Shown: positions 1-8,568, counted from the first letter of the stretch. The stretch is 17,832 bases of DNA from JBGQDM01 sp041495845 (GCA_041495845.1 JBGQDM010000069.1:1-17832); one strand, 5' to 3'. Translations and numbers: made by a program. Notes: generated by a model not told the origin, from the letters alone.

Positions 1-516
1 GCGCGTTCGGTCTATCGTTTCCTGCGGGGTAGGGAGATCGCACCCGAGGAAGTCCAGTTCCATTTCCCCATCGAGCGTTATCACCGCGAAAAACATTACG
101 AGCGGCGCTCCCGCCTGCACATTCCCACACTCTCTCCAGCCGAGCGGCTGAAGAGTCCGAGCGCGTTGGTCGAGATCGGCTACAACGAAGAGCAGGCCTG
201 CGCCGAAGCCGGCCGCTGCCTGGATTGCGGGATCAATACCATCTTCGATGGCGAACGCTGCATTCTGTGCGGCGGTTGCGTGGATGTTTGTCCCACCGTG
301 TGCCTGAAGCTGGTGACGTTTGACCGGCTGGCAATCTCGCCCGAACTTGAGACGGCGACTCGTGAGTTGGACCTCGATCCTGCCGATTTGTCAGCCATCA
401 TCAAGGACGAAGAGCGCTGCATCCGCTGCGGGTTGTGCGCTGAGCGCTGCCCTACGACCGCCATCACCATGGAACGGTTTAATTTTGCCAAGGAGTGGAA
501 GCCATGTCCCGTCTAG
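1..516 (+). CDS. GltD-like FAD/Fe-S oxidoreductase, C-terminal part (5' end outside window)
   Basis: The frame is open from base 1, so 171 codons of a longer gene are visible. The first residues (ARSVYRFLRG) resemble the end of the NAD(P)/FAD domain of glutamate-synthase-small-subunit-like oxidoreductases. They are followed by the linker motif EEQACAEAGRCLDCG (about nt 187-231), typical of that family. Two ferredoxin-type [4Fe-4S] motifs close the protein: CILCGGCVDVCP (nt 259-294) and CIRCGLCAERCP (nt 418-453). Most GltD proteins carry their Fe-S ligands at the N-terminus, so this is a variant with a C-terminal 2x[4Fe-4S] domain. The stop overlaps the Rieske gene by 13 bp, which places it in the same operon. 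It could pass electrons between a nicotinamide or ferredoxin pool and the downstream complex, but that role is inferred. The internal ATG/GTG codons are not the true start. Confidence 0.85.
   Translation, partial: ARSVYRFLRGREIAPEEVQFHFPIERYHREKHYERRSRLHIPTLSPAERLKSPSALVEIGYNEEQACAEAGRCLDCGINTIFDGERCILCGGCVDVCPTVCLKLVTFDRLAISPELETATRELDLDPADLSAIIKDEERCIRCGLCAERCPTTAITMERFNFAKEWKPCPV
490..495 (+). promoter_or_regulatory. Ribosome binding site that decides the Rieske start
   Basis: AAGGAG lies 8 nt upstream of the ATG at 504. The frame also has a GTG at 495, but that codon overlaps this Shine-Dalgarno sequence, so the ATG at 504 is the better start. Confidence 0.7.
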
Positions 517-968
517 ACCCACCCCGCATCAACCGGCGCAGTTTTCTGAGTCTCGCGTCGCTGGGAAGTTTCTTTGCGGCTCTGGGCACGGCGGCCGCTG
601 GGATGCTCCGCCTCCCCAATCCGGCGGTGCTGCCCGGCCCGGTGCGCCGCTTCAAACTCGGCCCGCCTGATCAGTTTTCCCCTGGCAGTGAAACCGCCTT
701 CGCCGACCAGGGCCTGGTGCTTTTCCGTGACGACGAAGGGTTCTACGCGATCTCGAGCACCTGCACCCACCTGGGCTGCACCGTGGCGCGATCAACAGAA
801 GGGTTCGCTTGCCCGTGCCATGGTTCGCGTTTCGACCATACCGGAAAAGTGGTAGGCGGGCCGGCGCCGCGCCCGCTGCCCTGGTTGGAGGTCAGCCGCG
901 CCGCCAATGGCGACCTGGTCGTGAACGCCGACAACGAGATACCGGAGGGCACGCGATATCGCGTGTAG
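504..968 (+). CDS. Rieske [2Fe-2S] protein with Tat signal
   Basis: A 154-residue Rieske iron-sulfur protein, the high-potential electron acceptor of a quinol:cytochrome c reductase. The N-terminus has a twin-arginine signal (INRRSFLSLASLG, residues 9-21) and a hydrophobic stretch that probably stays as the membrane anchor, so the cluster domain is exported folded. The cluster motifs are CTHLGC (87-92) and CPCHGS (103-108). C87, H89, C103 and H106 are the expected 2Fe-2S ligands, and C92 with C105 the expected disulfide. A GGPAPRPLPW segment (118-127) forms the usual proline loop. The start overlaps the upstream stop by 13 bp, and the cytochrome b gene begins 10 bp after the stop, as expected for subunits made together. 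Confidence 0.95.
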   Translation: MSRLDPPRINRRSFLSLASLGSFFAALGTAAAGMLRLPNPAVLPGPVRRFKLGPPDQFSPGSETAFADQGLVLFRDDEGFYAISSTCTHLGCTVARSTEGFACPCHGSRFDHTGKVVGGPAPRPLPWLEVSRAANGDLVVNADNEIPEGTRYRV

Positions 969-978
969 GAGGCACACC

Positions 979-2520
979 GTGGCCGAGACTGCAACCCAAG
1001 AATTTGTCCACAACCTGCACGAGCTTCCGCGCACCTTGAAAGAGGCCTGCTTCCGTCTGGGAAAGGCGCCGGAATCGGAGCGCGAGGAATCGCAGGCTAC
1101 GTTCCACAACCTGTTCCTGCACATCCACAGTGTGCGCGTGCACCTGCGCACGCTCCAACCCACACTCACCTTCGGGCTTGGCTTGATGGCCACCGCCAGC
1201 TTCGTCATCACCATCATTACTGGCGTTCTTCTGATGGTTTACTACAAACCCTCGACCGACCTGGCCTATCAATCCATCAAAGATATTCACTTCACCGTCT
1301 CCACCGGACGGTTCGTTCGCAATATTCATCGCTGGTCCGCGCAGTTGATGGTGCTGGTCGTGCTGCTGCACATGGCGCGCGTCTTCTTCACGGCGAGCTA
1401 CAAGAAGCCGCGGGAATTCAATTGGCTGGTCGGGCTGGGACTGCTGGTCATCACCCTTGCCCTGAGCTTCACGGGTTACTTGCTGCCCTGGGACCAGCTT
1501 GCCTATTGGGCGATCACCATCGGCTCGAACATCGCCAACTCGCCGCGGGAACTCACCGACGCGATCGGGATCACGAAATTCTTCGATCCCGGTGGGTTCC
1601 AGAAGCGGTTGCTGCTGGGCGCGAACTACGTGGGCCAGGACGCTCTGATTCGCTTTTACGTTCTGCACGTCTTCGTTCTTCCGTTGGCGCTGGTGACGCT
1701 GCTGGGCGTGCACTTCTGGCGGATCCGCAAAGATGGCGGCCTGGCCAAGCCTGAAGACCAGATGGGTGGGCTCGCGGAATGGGGCGGAGTACGCCGCCCC
1801 GTATTTCAGCCCTTGGCCACCAAGACCTACGGCCTTATGGCGCTGGTAAAAGGCAAGCGTCCACCGGTGAACCGAGGACCTGAAAACACGGTGATGAGTT
1901 GGCCCCATCTGTTCTGGGCCGAACTCTCCGTTTCCATGATCACGGTGGCGGTTTGTCTCATTCTCTCCTTCTATTGGGATGCGCCGCTGAAAGAACTTGC
2001 CAACGCTGCCATTCCGGAGAACCCGGCGAAAGCGCCTTGGTATTTTCTTGGCATTCAAGAGCTGGTTTCTTATTCCGCATTCACCGGCGGCCTGCTGATC
2101 CCGGTGATCGTGGTCGTGGGACTGGCGCTGATCCCATTTCTCGATCGGCGTCCCGGAGGCGAAGGTACCTGGTTCGGCACCCGCAACGAGCGCTCCGTGT
2201 TCTGGCAGTCTTTGCTCTTCGCGGGTGCGGTGACCGTTGGCATGCTCGCTTTTACCGTTAACTACGGTTGGCTGCGTACCTGGTTCCCGAACATTCACCA
2301 GTTGTGGATCATCGCCATTAACCCCGGCTCGCTGCTCGTGCTGATCTTTGCCGCCTGGTCGCTATTCGTCCTGAAACGTAAGGACTCGGTGCGCCTCTCC
2401 GCAGTAGCACTGTTCACCTGTTTCCTGGTCGGTTTCACTCTGCTGACCTACTTTGCAACTGTCCATCGCGGGCCGAACTGGCATTTCTATTGGTGGCCTT
2501 CGCAGTGGCCGGTGCACTAG
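979..2520 (+). CDS. Cytochrome b (b6/subunit IV-like fusion) of a Rieske/cyt b complex
   Basis: A 513-aa diheme cytochrome b, the integral-membrane quinol-oxidising subunit that pairs with the Rieske protein. GTG start, with AGGAGG (967-972) 6 nt upstream. The N-terminal half is cytochrome b6-like. Haem ligands are H117/H131 (RNIHRWSAQ...LLHMARVFF) and H230/H245 (YVLHVFVLP...GVHFWRIR). The second pair has 14 intervening residues, the spacing seen in b6-type rather than mitochondrial-type cytochrome b. PEDQMGG follows at 258-264. The C-terminal half is subunit IV-like. Its Qo motif reads APWYFLGIQEL (about 352-362), so the usual glutamate of PEWY is a proline. No cysteine is seen where the covalent haem ci of b6f would attach. 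Several hydrophobic helices run to the C-terminus. The roughly 50-residue N-terminal extension is rich in charged residues. Confidence 0.93.
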   Translation: MAETATQEFVHNLHELPRTLKEACFRLGKAPESEREESQATFHNLFLHIHSVRVHLRTLQPTLTFGLGLMATASFVITIITGVLLMVYYKPSTDLAYQSIKDIHFTVSTGRFVRNIHRWSAQLMVLVVLLHMARVFFTASYKKPREFNWLVGLGLLVITLALSFTGYLLPWDQLAYWAITIGSNIANSPRELTDAIGITKFFDPGGFQKRLLLGANYVGQDALIRFYVLHVFVLPLALVTLLGVHFWRIRKDGGLAKPEDQMGGLAEWGGVRRPVFQPLATKTYGLMALVKGKRPPVNRGPENTVMSWPHLFWAELSVSMITVAVCLILSFYWDAPLKELANAAIPENPAKAPWYFLGIQELVSYSAFTGGLLIPVIVVVGLALIPFLDRRPGGEGTWFGTRNERSVFWQSLLFAGAVTVGMLAFTVNYGWLRTWFPNIHQLWIIAINPGSLLVLIFAAWSLFVLKRKDSVRLSAVALFTCFLVGFTLLTYFATVHRGPNWHFYWWPSQWPVH

Positions 2521-2531
2521 AGGAGAATGCG

Positions 2532-4016
2532 ATGAAAGACCCGTCCCGGATTTATCGCTGGCTCCTGCTGGTGGCGAGCGTCGTCACCATCGTCTATCTG
2601 GTAGGCGCGGCGGTGCGCGAGAACTATCTGGCGCAGTGGCAAACGGTGCAATCCGAGTACCGCAACATTCTTCGCGAGAAGGCCACCGACGATCGCGGCC
2701 GCGAGCTGCTCGCCAAGTTCCGCGTCGAGATGAAGCAGGCCAGCATCCCAGCGCTTGGCGCCGTGGATCGCTGCGTTACCTGCCACAACGGGATTGACGA
2801 TCCGCGCATGACCGACGTGCCGCAGCCGCACCGCGTCCATCCCGGCCATATTCTCGATAAGCACCCCGTCGATCGGTTCGGCTGCACGGTATGTCACCAC
2901 GGGCAAGGCGCGGCCATGACGTTCAATGAAGCCAAGGCCGACGATGTGTTCTGGGACTACCCCCTGCTGCCGCCAGAGATGACCGAGGCCACCTGCGTCA
3001 CTTGCCACGACCCGGCGAAGCTGCCGGCCAATCAGATTCCCCTGTTGACCGCAGGCATGAAACTTTACCAAGAAAAAAGTTGCGGCTCTTGCCACAAGCT
3101 GGGTGGGCGCGGCGGCGTGCTTGGCCCGGCTCTCGACAACGAGGGCGCCAAAACCAAGCACCAGCTCATCATGACCAACCTACGACCGCCGCACACTACT
3201 TGGAACTGGCAGAATGCGCACTTCCGCGATCCCGGGGGTGTAGTTCCCGGCAGCCTCATGCGTAACCCGACGGTGACCCGGCAAGAGGCGCTGGCACTCA
3301 CCGTTTACATGCTCTCGCAGTGGCAGCGCGACGTACCGGAAAGCTATCTCGCGCCTGACAAGATTGAGCAGAAGTACCGCACCCTGCATCCCAGCCCGCT
3401 CACGGGCGAGCAGGTTTACCAGCAGTACTGTACCGCTTGCCACGGCAACGGCAGCTACACGCGCTGGGACAAGAAGTTCAATCGCTTTATTCCCGCCATT
3501 CGCGGTGTCTCATTGATCGCCAGCGCCAGTCGCGAATACTTCCAGACCAACATCGAGCAAGGACGGCCCGGTACGCAGATGCCCGCCTGGGGTTCGCAGG
3601 CCGGCGGATTGCTCCCCGAAGAAATCACTGGAGTGATCGAATATCTTCGCTCGGGCGCGCCAGCGGCTCCCGCGATGACCGCGCTGACGCGGCACGGGGA
3701 CGCCAGCAACGGTCTTTCTCTTTTCCTGCAAAACTGCGCTGGCTGTCACGGCATGAATGGCCGCGGTGGCATAGCACCCGAGATCGGCAATCCGGTGTTC
3801 CAACGAGCTGCCACCGACGAATTCATCATCCGCACCGTTCGCAACGGCCGCATCGGAACCGCCATGCCTGCATTCCAGCGTACTGAGGCGCCGGCGTTCA
3901 GCGATCAGGACGTCAGCGACGTGCTCAGTTATTTGCGGACGCTGGGAAAGCCAAAAGGTCAAAAAGCGATGCCGCAGAGCACGCCTTCATCCACTCCCTC
4001 GGGAGGGAGACCATGA
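2532..4016 (+). CDS. Membrane-anchored hexahaem cytochrome c
   Basis: A 494-aa protein with one N-terminal membrane helix (residues 9-28, WRWLLLVASVV-type), positively charged on the cytoplasmic side, and no clear cleavage site. It has six CXXCH motifs at 81-85, 118-122, 155-159, 184-188, 300-304 and 402-406. The first three sit in a multihaem-like region with extra histidines; the last three head cytochrome c-type domains. Likely sixth ligands are methionines in GTQMPAW (M350) and GTAMPAF (M445). This is the natural acceptor of the Rieske/cyt b complex and the likely relay to the molybdoenzyme encoded next. ATG at 2532, with AGGAG touching the preceding stop (2521-2525). The stop overlaps the next ATG (ATGA), suggesting translational coupling. 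The Ser/Thr/Pro-rich tail looks disordered. Confidence 0.92.
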   Translation: MKDPSRIYRWLLLVASVVTIVYLVGAAVRENYLAQWQTVQSEYRNILREKATDDRGRELLAKFRVEMKQASIPALGAVDRCVTCHNGIDDPRMTDVPQPHRVHPGHILDKHPVDRFGCTVCHHGQGAAMTFNEAKADDVFWDYPLLPPEMTEATCVTCHDPAKLPANQIPLLTAGMKLYQEKSCGSCHKLGGRGGVLGPALDNEGAKTKHQLIMTNLRPPHTTWNWQNAHFRDPGGVVPGSLMRNPTVTRQEALALTVYMLSQWQRDVPESYLAPDKIEQKYRTLHPSPLTGEQVYQQYCTACHGNGSYTRWDKKFNRFIPAIRGVSLIASASREYFQTNIEQGRPGTQMPAWGSQAGGLLPEEITGVIEYLRSGAPAAPAMTALTRHGDASNGLSLFLQNCAGCHGMNGRGGIAPEIGNPVFQRAATDEFIIRTVRNGRIGTAMPAFQRTEAPAFSDQDVSDVLSYLRTLGKPKGQKAMPQSTPSSTPSGGRP

Positions 4017-6778
4017 GCGAAAACAGCAAACCGCAAAAACCATTCTCACGTCGCAACTTCATCCAGACCGCAGCCATGACCGCCGCGACGCTGGTCTTGC
4101 CCGGTTGCTCTCGCACGGAGAAGCCCGTGCTAAGCACGCTGACGGGGGACTTCGATCCACTGCGCAGCTATCCCTATCGCGGCTGGGAGGATTTCTACCG
4201 CAAAATCTGGACCTGGGACAAAGTGGTTCGCTCCACACACTCCGCCAACTGCACCGGTTCCTGCTCCTGGAAGGTCTACGTGCGCAACGGCGTGATGGTG
4301 CGGGAAGAGCAGGCCGCCGACTATCCGCGCATCAATGCCGAACTGCCCGACTACAACCCGCGTGGTTGCCAGAAAGGCGCGTGCTTCACGGAATATGTGT
4401 ACAGCCCGCAGCGTCTGCGTTATCCGCTGATTCGCACCGGCGAGCGCGGCGAGGGGAAGTGGCGTCGCGCCACCTGGGACGAGGCGCTCACGATGGTTGC
4501 CGAAAAGCTGCTCGACAACGTTTACAACTACGGCCCGGATACCAATTCCTTCTTCAGCGTTATCCCGGCCATGAGCCCGGTCAGTTTCTGCGCTGGTTCG
4601 CGCCTGGCCCACTACATTGGCGGCGTCTTCCTTTCTTTCTACGACTGGTACTGCGACCTCCCGCCCGGTGAGCCGCTGACCTGGGGTGTGCAGACCGAGT
4701 CCTGCGAATGCGCCGATTGGTTCAACGCCAAGTACATCGTCCTGTGGGGATCGAACATTTCGCAGACGCGCATCCCGGACGCGCATTTCGCCTACGAGGC
4801 ACGCTACAACGGAGCGAAGATCGTTTGCATTTCTCCGGATTTCAACTCCAGTGCCATCCACGCCGACTTGTATTTTCGCATCAATCCTGGCACCGACGGC
4901 ATCCTGGCGCTGGGCGTAGCCAAGCTGATCATTGATCACGATTGGATCGATGCCCCGTATGCAAAAGAACAAACCGACATGCCTCTGCTTGTGCTCTCGG
5001 GTACAAACCGGTTCTTGCGCGAGTCTGACCTCAAGCACGGTGGCCAGGAAGACATCTTCTATTTCTGGGATACGAAGCAGCAGCGCGCTGTCCCCACGCC
5101 CGGCTCGATGGGATCAGATCAGAAGACCATCCAGCTCAACGGCGCCGATCCCGCGCTGACTGGCACGTTCCAGGTTCAGCTCGCCGACGGCAAGGCCGCC
5201 GAGGTCACCACGGTGTTCGAACTCCTCAAGAAGGAGATAGCCGGATACACCGTCGATAAAGTTGCCGCGCGCACCGGCCTTCCCGCGCATGAAATCGAAC
5301 TCTTCGCCAAGGAACTGGGCACGCGCAAGCCGGCGATGATCATCCACGGAGCCGGTACCAATCATTGGTTCCACAACGATCTGACCAATCGCTCCTTCAT
5401 CCTGCTGGTCGCCCTCACCGGAAACACCGGCAAAAACGGTGGTGGATTCAATCACTACGTTGGGCAGGAACGCCTATGGCCAGAGCAAGGTTTCTTCAAG
5501 CTCGCGTTCCCCGAAACCCGGAAGAAGCAGCGTTTCCAGAACACCACGCTCTGGAGCTACGTCCACTCCACAAACAAAGATCCGCATCTCTACAACGGCA
5601 AGCCCATCGAGTGGTACATCCAGGAGTCGGTGAAAAACGGATGGATGCCGCTCTGGCCCAAGAATGGCAAGAAGCCACGCGCCTTCATCGTGTGGCGAGC
5701 CAACTACCTGAACCAGGCCAAGGGCAACGAGATTATCGAATCGTCACTCTGGAAGGACCTCGACCTGATCGTGGACATCAACTACCGCATGGACACCACG
5801 GCGCTCTATTCCGACGTCGTGCTGCCCGCGGCCAGCTACTACGAGAAAGTGGACATCAACTCCACCGACTGCCACAGCTACATTCATCCGTTCGGCAAAG
5901 CCTGCGAGCCGCTGTTTGAAAGCAAGACTGACTGGGATATCTTCCGCGCCCTCGCTGAGAAAATGGCGGAAGTCGCCACGAAGAAGGGCCTAAAGCCATT
6001 TCACGACGAGGCCTTTGACTGGAACCGCGACTTCACGCAACTGGCCCACGACTGGACCGGCAGGGGAGCGATCCAGACTGACGAACAGGCCGTGGACTTC
6101 ATCCTCGGGAACGCAGAAGAAACCAAGGGCATGACGTATCAGCAGTTGCTGGAGAAGCCGAAGCGTTTCATCGCCACCGATCCCGAATCGTGGAACAGCG
6201 ATATTGAGGAAGGCGTCGCCTACACGCCCTTCAAACATCAACTGGAAAAGAAGCGGCCTTGGCGCACACTGACGGGCCGCCAGCAGTTCTACATTGACCA
6301 TCCCTGGTACATCGAGCTGGGCGAAGCACTGCCCACATTCAAGGAGCCGGTCGAAGAAAAATTTCCGCTCTACTGGAATACACCGCACGGGCGCTGGTCC
6401 ATCCACTCCACCTGGCGTGACCACCGGGCCATGCTGCGCCTGCAACGCGGCGGGCCGATCGTCTACATGCATCCCGACGATGCCCGCAAGCGCGGCCTGC
6501 AAGACAACGACTGGGTCCGCATTCATAACGAGGTGGGCCACTGCGTCTGCCGCTTGCAGATCCTGCCCGGCGAAAAACCCGGCCGCGTCACTATGTATCA
6601 CGGCTGGGAGAAATTCCTTGGCTTCAAGGAGGGCGGATGGCAGTCGCTCACCTACATCAAGATCAAGCCCACGCAGCTCATCGGCAAGTACGGCCATGTC
6701 AACTTCCGCCTGAACTACTGGGGGCCCACCGGCAACAACCGCGACATCAAGGTGGACGTTGAGAAGGCGAAGGTCTGA
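4013..6778 (+). CDS. NarG-like molybdopterin oxidoreductase catalytic subunit (type II DMSO reductase family)
   Basis: A 921-aa Mo-bisMGD enzyme. The N-terminus is a Tat signal (SRRNFIQTA, residues 12-20) ending in LVLPGC (27-32), a possible lipoprotein cysteine, so it should act outside the cytoplasmic membrane. The FS0 [4Fe-4S] site has NarG-type ligands H76, C80, C84 and C119 (THSANCTGSCSW...RGCQKGA). D211 in SFYDWYCDLPP matches the Mo-ligating aspartate of NarG. The regions YIVLWGSNISQTRIPDAH and the C-terminal MGD-binding domain also match NarG/NxrA/SerA/EbdA. The length fits the exported enzymes of the group (about 900-980 aa) better than cytoplasmic NarG (about 1,250). The beta, haem b and chaperone genes follow directly. 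Nitrate reductase (pNar type) is the closest comparison by motif, but nitrite oxidoreductase, (per)chlorate, selenate or hydrocarbon/sulfide substrates are not excluded. Confidence 0.92.
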   Translation: MSENSKPQKPFSRRNFIQTAAMTAATLVLPGCSRTEKPVLSTLTGDFDPLRSYPYRGWEDFYRKIWTWDKVVRSTHSANCTGSCSWKVYVRNGVMVREEQAADYPRINAELPDYNPRGCQKGACFTEYVYSPQRLRYPLIRTGERGEGKWRRATWDEALTMVAEKLLDNVYNYGPDTNSFFSVIPAMSPVSFCAGSRLAHYIGGVFLSFYDWYCDLPPGEPLTWGVQTESCECADWFNAKYIVLWGSNISQTRIPDAHFAYEARYNGAKIVCISPDFNSSAIHADLYFRINPGTDGILALGVAKLIIDHDWIDAPYAKEQTDMPLLVLSGTNRFLRESDLKHGGQEDIFYFWDTKQQRAVPTPGSMGSDQKTIQLNGADPALTGTFQVQLADGKAAEVTTVFELLKKEIAGYTVDKVAARTGLPAHEIELFAKELGTRKPAMIIHGAGTNHWFHNDLTNRSFILLVALTGNTGKNGGGFNHYVGQERLWPEQGFFKLAFPETRKKQRFQNTTLWSYVHSTNKDPHLYNGKPIEWYIQESVKNGWMPLWPKNGKKPRAFIVWRANYLNQAKGNEIIESSLWKDLDLIVDINYRMDTTALYSDVVLPAASYYEKVDINSTDCHSYIHPFGKACEPLFESKTDWDIFRALAEKMAEVATKKGLKPFHDEAFDWNRDFTQLAHDWTGRGAIQTDEQAVDFILGNAEETKGMTYQQLLEKPKRFIATDPESWNSDIEEGVAYTPFKHQLEKKRPWRTLTGRQQFYIDHPWYIELGEALPTFKEPVEEKFPLYWNTPHGRWSIHSTWRDHRAMLRLQRGGPIVYMHPDDARKRGLQDNDWVRIHNEVGHCVCRLQILPGEKPGRVTMYHGWEKFLGFKEGGWQSLTYIKIKPTQLIGKYGHVNFRLNYWGPTGNNRDIKVDVEKAKV

Positions 6779-6790
6779 GGAGAAGCAGCC

Positions 6791-7792
6791 ATGTCAAAAC
6801 ACCAATACGCAATGGTGATGGACCTGAACAAGTGCTTGGGCTGCCAGACTTGCACCATCGCCTGCAAGAAGCTTTGGACAGACCGCGACGGCACCGGCTA
6901 CATGTACTGGAACAATGTCGAGACCCGTCCCGGACTTGGCTATCCGCGGCAGTGGGACCGCATCGGCGGCGGCTGGCAAGACGGCGCACTCCAGCCCAGC
7001 CCGCTGCCCACCATGGACGATTATGGCCACGCTTGGGAATACAACTACGAACAGCGCCTCTATGAAGGCAAGAGGCAGCCGGTCATGCCCTCGCCCGAGC
7101 CGAAGTCCGGCGTGAACTGGGATGAAGATGTGGGTGGTATGAATGAGGACGAGAATTACTTTTTCTATTTGCCTCGCATTTGCAACCACTGCACCCATCC
7201 CGCATGTCTAGAGGCCTGTCCACGCAAGGCCATCTACAAGCGCGACGAAGACGGCATCGTAGTCATTGACCAGGACCGCTGCCAGGGCTATCGCTACTGC
7301 ATCAAGGCCTGTCCTTACAAAAAGATCTATTTCAACGAGGTCACCGGCAAATCAGAAAAGTGTATCTTCTGCTATCCGCGGCTGGAGAAGGGTGAGGTCA
7401 ACGCCTGCGCGGCGCAGTGTCCCGGGCGTCTACGCTTTGTCGGACTACTCGACGATCCCGAATCCCCGGTGCACAAGCTAGTTCTGGTGCACAAGATCGC
7501 TCTGCCGCTTTTTCCAGAGAAAGGGACACAGCCCAACGTCTTCTACGTGCCGCCATTCAATCCTCCGAAGCGGGAAAACTACGGCAAGAGCATCCAGGAA
7601 GACCCGCGGGTGCCGCTCGACTACCTGGTTTACTTGTTCGGACCCGATGTGAAGGACGTGATCACGCGGTTAGAAACAGAACTCAAGAAAACGCAGGAAG
7701 GCGGGCGCAGTGAGGCGCTGCAACTGCTTATCGGCCGGGACGCCGAAACGCGCTACCGCATCCGGCCACAGCTGGTGCAGATCCAGATGTAG
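6791..7792 (+). CDS. NarH-like four-cluster Fe-S electron-transfer subunit
   Basis: A 333-aa beta subunit that carries electrons between the molybdenum subunit and the haem b subunit. Four cysteine groups are visible: CLGCQTCTIAC (15-25), CNHCTHPACLEAC (131-143), CQGYRYCIKAC (164-174) and CIFCYPR with C206/C210 (191-210). In the third group Tyr167 stands where a fourth cysteine would be; NarH has Trp there, and this change gives a [3Fe-4S] centre in the family, so 3x[4Fe-4S] plus 1x[3Fe-4S] is expected. There is no signal peptide. Export is probably by hitchhiking with the Tat-signal-bearing alpha subunit. It is shorter than E. coli NarH (512 aa) and similar to EbdB/SerB/ClrB. GAGGAG overlaps the stop of the alpha gene, and the intergenic gap is 12 bp. 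Confidence 0.93.
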   Translation: MSKHQYAMVMDLNKCLGCQTCTIACKKLWTDRDGTGYMYWNNVETRPGLGYPRQWDRIGGGWQDGALQPSPLPTMDDYGHAWEYNYEQRLYEGKRQPVMPSPEPKSGVNWDEDVGGMNEDENYFFYLPRICNHCTHPACLEACPRKAIYKRDEDGIVVIDQDRCQGYRYCIKACPYKKIYFNEVTGKSEKCIFCYPRLEKGEVNACAAQCPGRLRFVGLLDDPESPVHKLVLVHKIALPLFPEKGTQPNVFYVPPFNPPKRENYGKSIQEDPRVPLDYLVYLFGPDVKDVITRLETELKKTQEGGRSEALQLLIGRDAETRYRIRPQLVQIQM

Positions 7793-7801
7793 GAGAAGGT
7801 C

Positions 7802-8533
7802 ATGCGAATTCGTCAACCGAGAATGCTTTGCTTGTGTTGGCTGCTCTCCGCCGTGTGCGTTGCGCAGACCGGAGCAAAGTCGGCCGCCGGGCAGTCTCTG
7901 CCGGTGGCGGCATCCTCTGCCAGCAGCGCCACCTTGGTCAGTGGCGGGGCCGCCGCGTGGAAGCAGGCCATGCTGAAGCGTGTCGCGCTCAATCGCACAC
8001 CGCCGCTCTACGATACCGACGAACCCGCCACACTCGAGATTTCAAGCGTTGACGTCCGCCTGGCGCGTGCGGGAGGAAAGCTGCTCGTGCAACTGAGCTG
8101 GCGCGATGCAACCCACGACGCGACGACGCTCGCCGAAGTTCCCAACACGCCACCGGAAACCCGCTTCCGCAAAGTACCCACAGAAGCTGACGACCGCTTT
8201 TTCGATGCTGCTGCCGTCATGTTCCCTGCCAAGGCCGGGCCAGCGCTGCTTACACCGTCATTGCAGATGGGGGATGCTGAACACCCGGTCGAAATCTACT
8301 ACTGGAATGCCACGCGCGGCGCCATGTTGATGGAAGCGCAGGGGCGCAGCACAACCCGTCGTACGGGACAGAGTTTTCCGGCCAATGGCACTTATCAGAA
8401 TGGCCAATGGCGTGTAACCCTGGAGCTGCCCAGCCTGCCCGCAGGTACGCCCATGGCCTTTGCCGTCTGGAACGGAGGCCAGAAGGACCGCGACGGCCGG
8501 AAATATTTTTCAGTATGGCAAGTGCTGCAGTAG
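7802..8533 (+). CDS. EbdC-like haem b gamma subunit of a type II DMSO-reductase-family enzyme
   Basis: A 243-aa secreted protein related to the ethylbenzene dehydrogenase gamma/cytochrome c-552-like family (EbdC, SerC, ClrC, DdhC). A Sec signal peptide covers residues 1 to about 22 (LCLCWLLSAVCVAQ). Family landmarks are DRFFDAAAVMFP (131-142), PSLQMGD (152-158), PVEIYYWNA (162-170) and WNGGQKDRDGRKYFSVW (223-239). EbdC binds haem b through a Met/Lys pair; M156 and K234 (or K228) are the likely equivalents. It takes the place of the membrane subunit NarI and implies that electrons leave or enter on the outer side. Start ATG lies 6 nt after AGGAG, which overlaps the beta stop. Residues 23-50 are a low-complexity Ala/Ser linker. 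Confidence 0.85.
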   Translation: MRIRQPRMLCLCWLLSAVCVAQTGAKSAAGQSLPVAASSASSATLVSGGAAAWKQAMLKRVALNRTPPLYDTDEPATLEISSVDVRLARAGGKLLVQLSWRDATHDATTLAEVPNTPPETRFRKVPTEADDRFFDAAAVMFPAKAGPALLTPSLQMGDAEHPVEIYYWNATRGAMLMEAQGRSTTRRTGQSFPANGTYQNGQWRVTLELPSLPAGTPMAFAVWNGGQKDRDGRKYFSVWQVLQ

Positions 8534-8568
8534 AAAGCTGGACAAGAGAGCAGACTTCGGGGACAGTC

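Noticed and set aside
892..2298. 468-codon open frame on the minus strand
   Set aside because: It lies entirely opposite the Rieske and cytochrome b genes, has no recognisable motif and a composition (Arg, Gln, His-rich) typical of antisense frames in GC-rich DNA.
4130..5038. 302-codon open frame on the minus strand
   Set aside because: Antisense to the conserved NarG-like core including the FS0 and Mo-ligand regions; no family resemblance.
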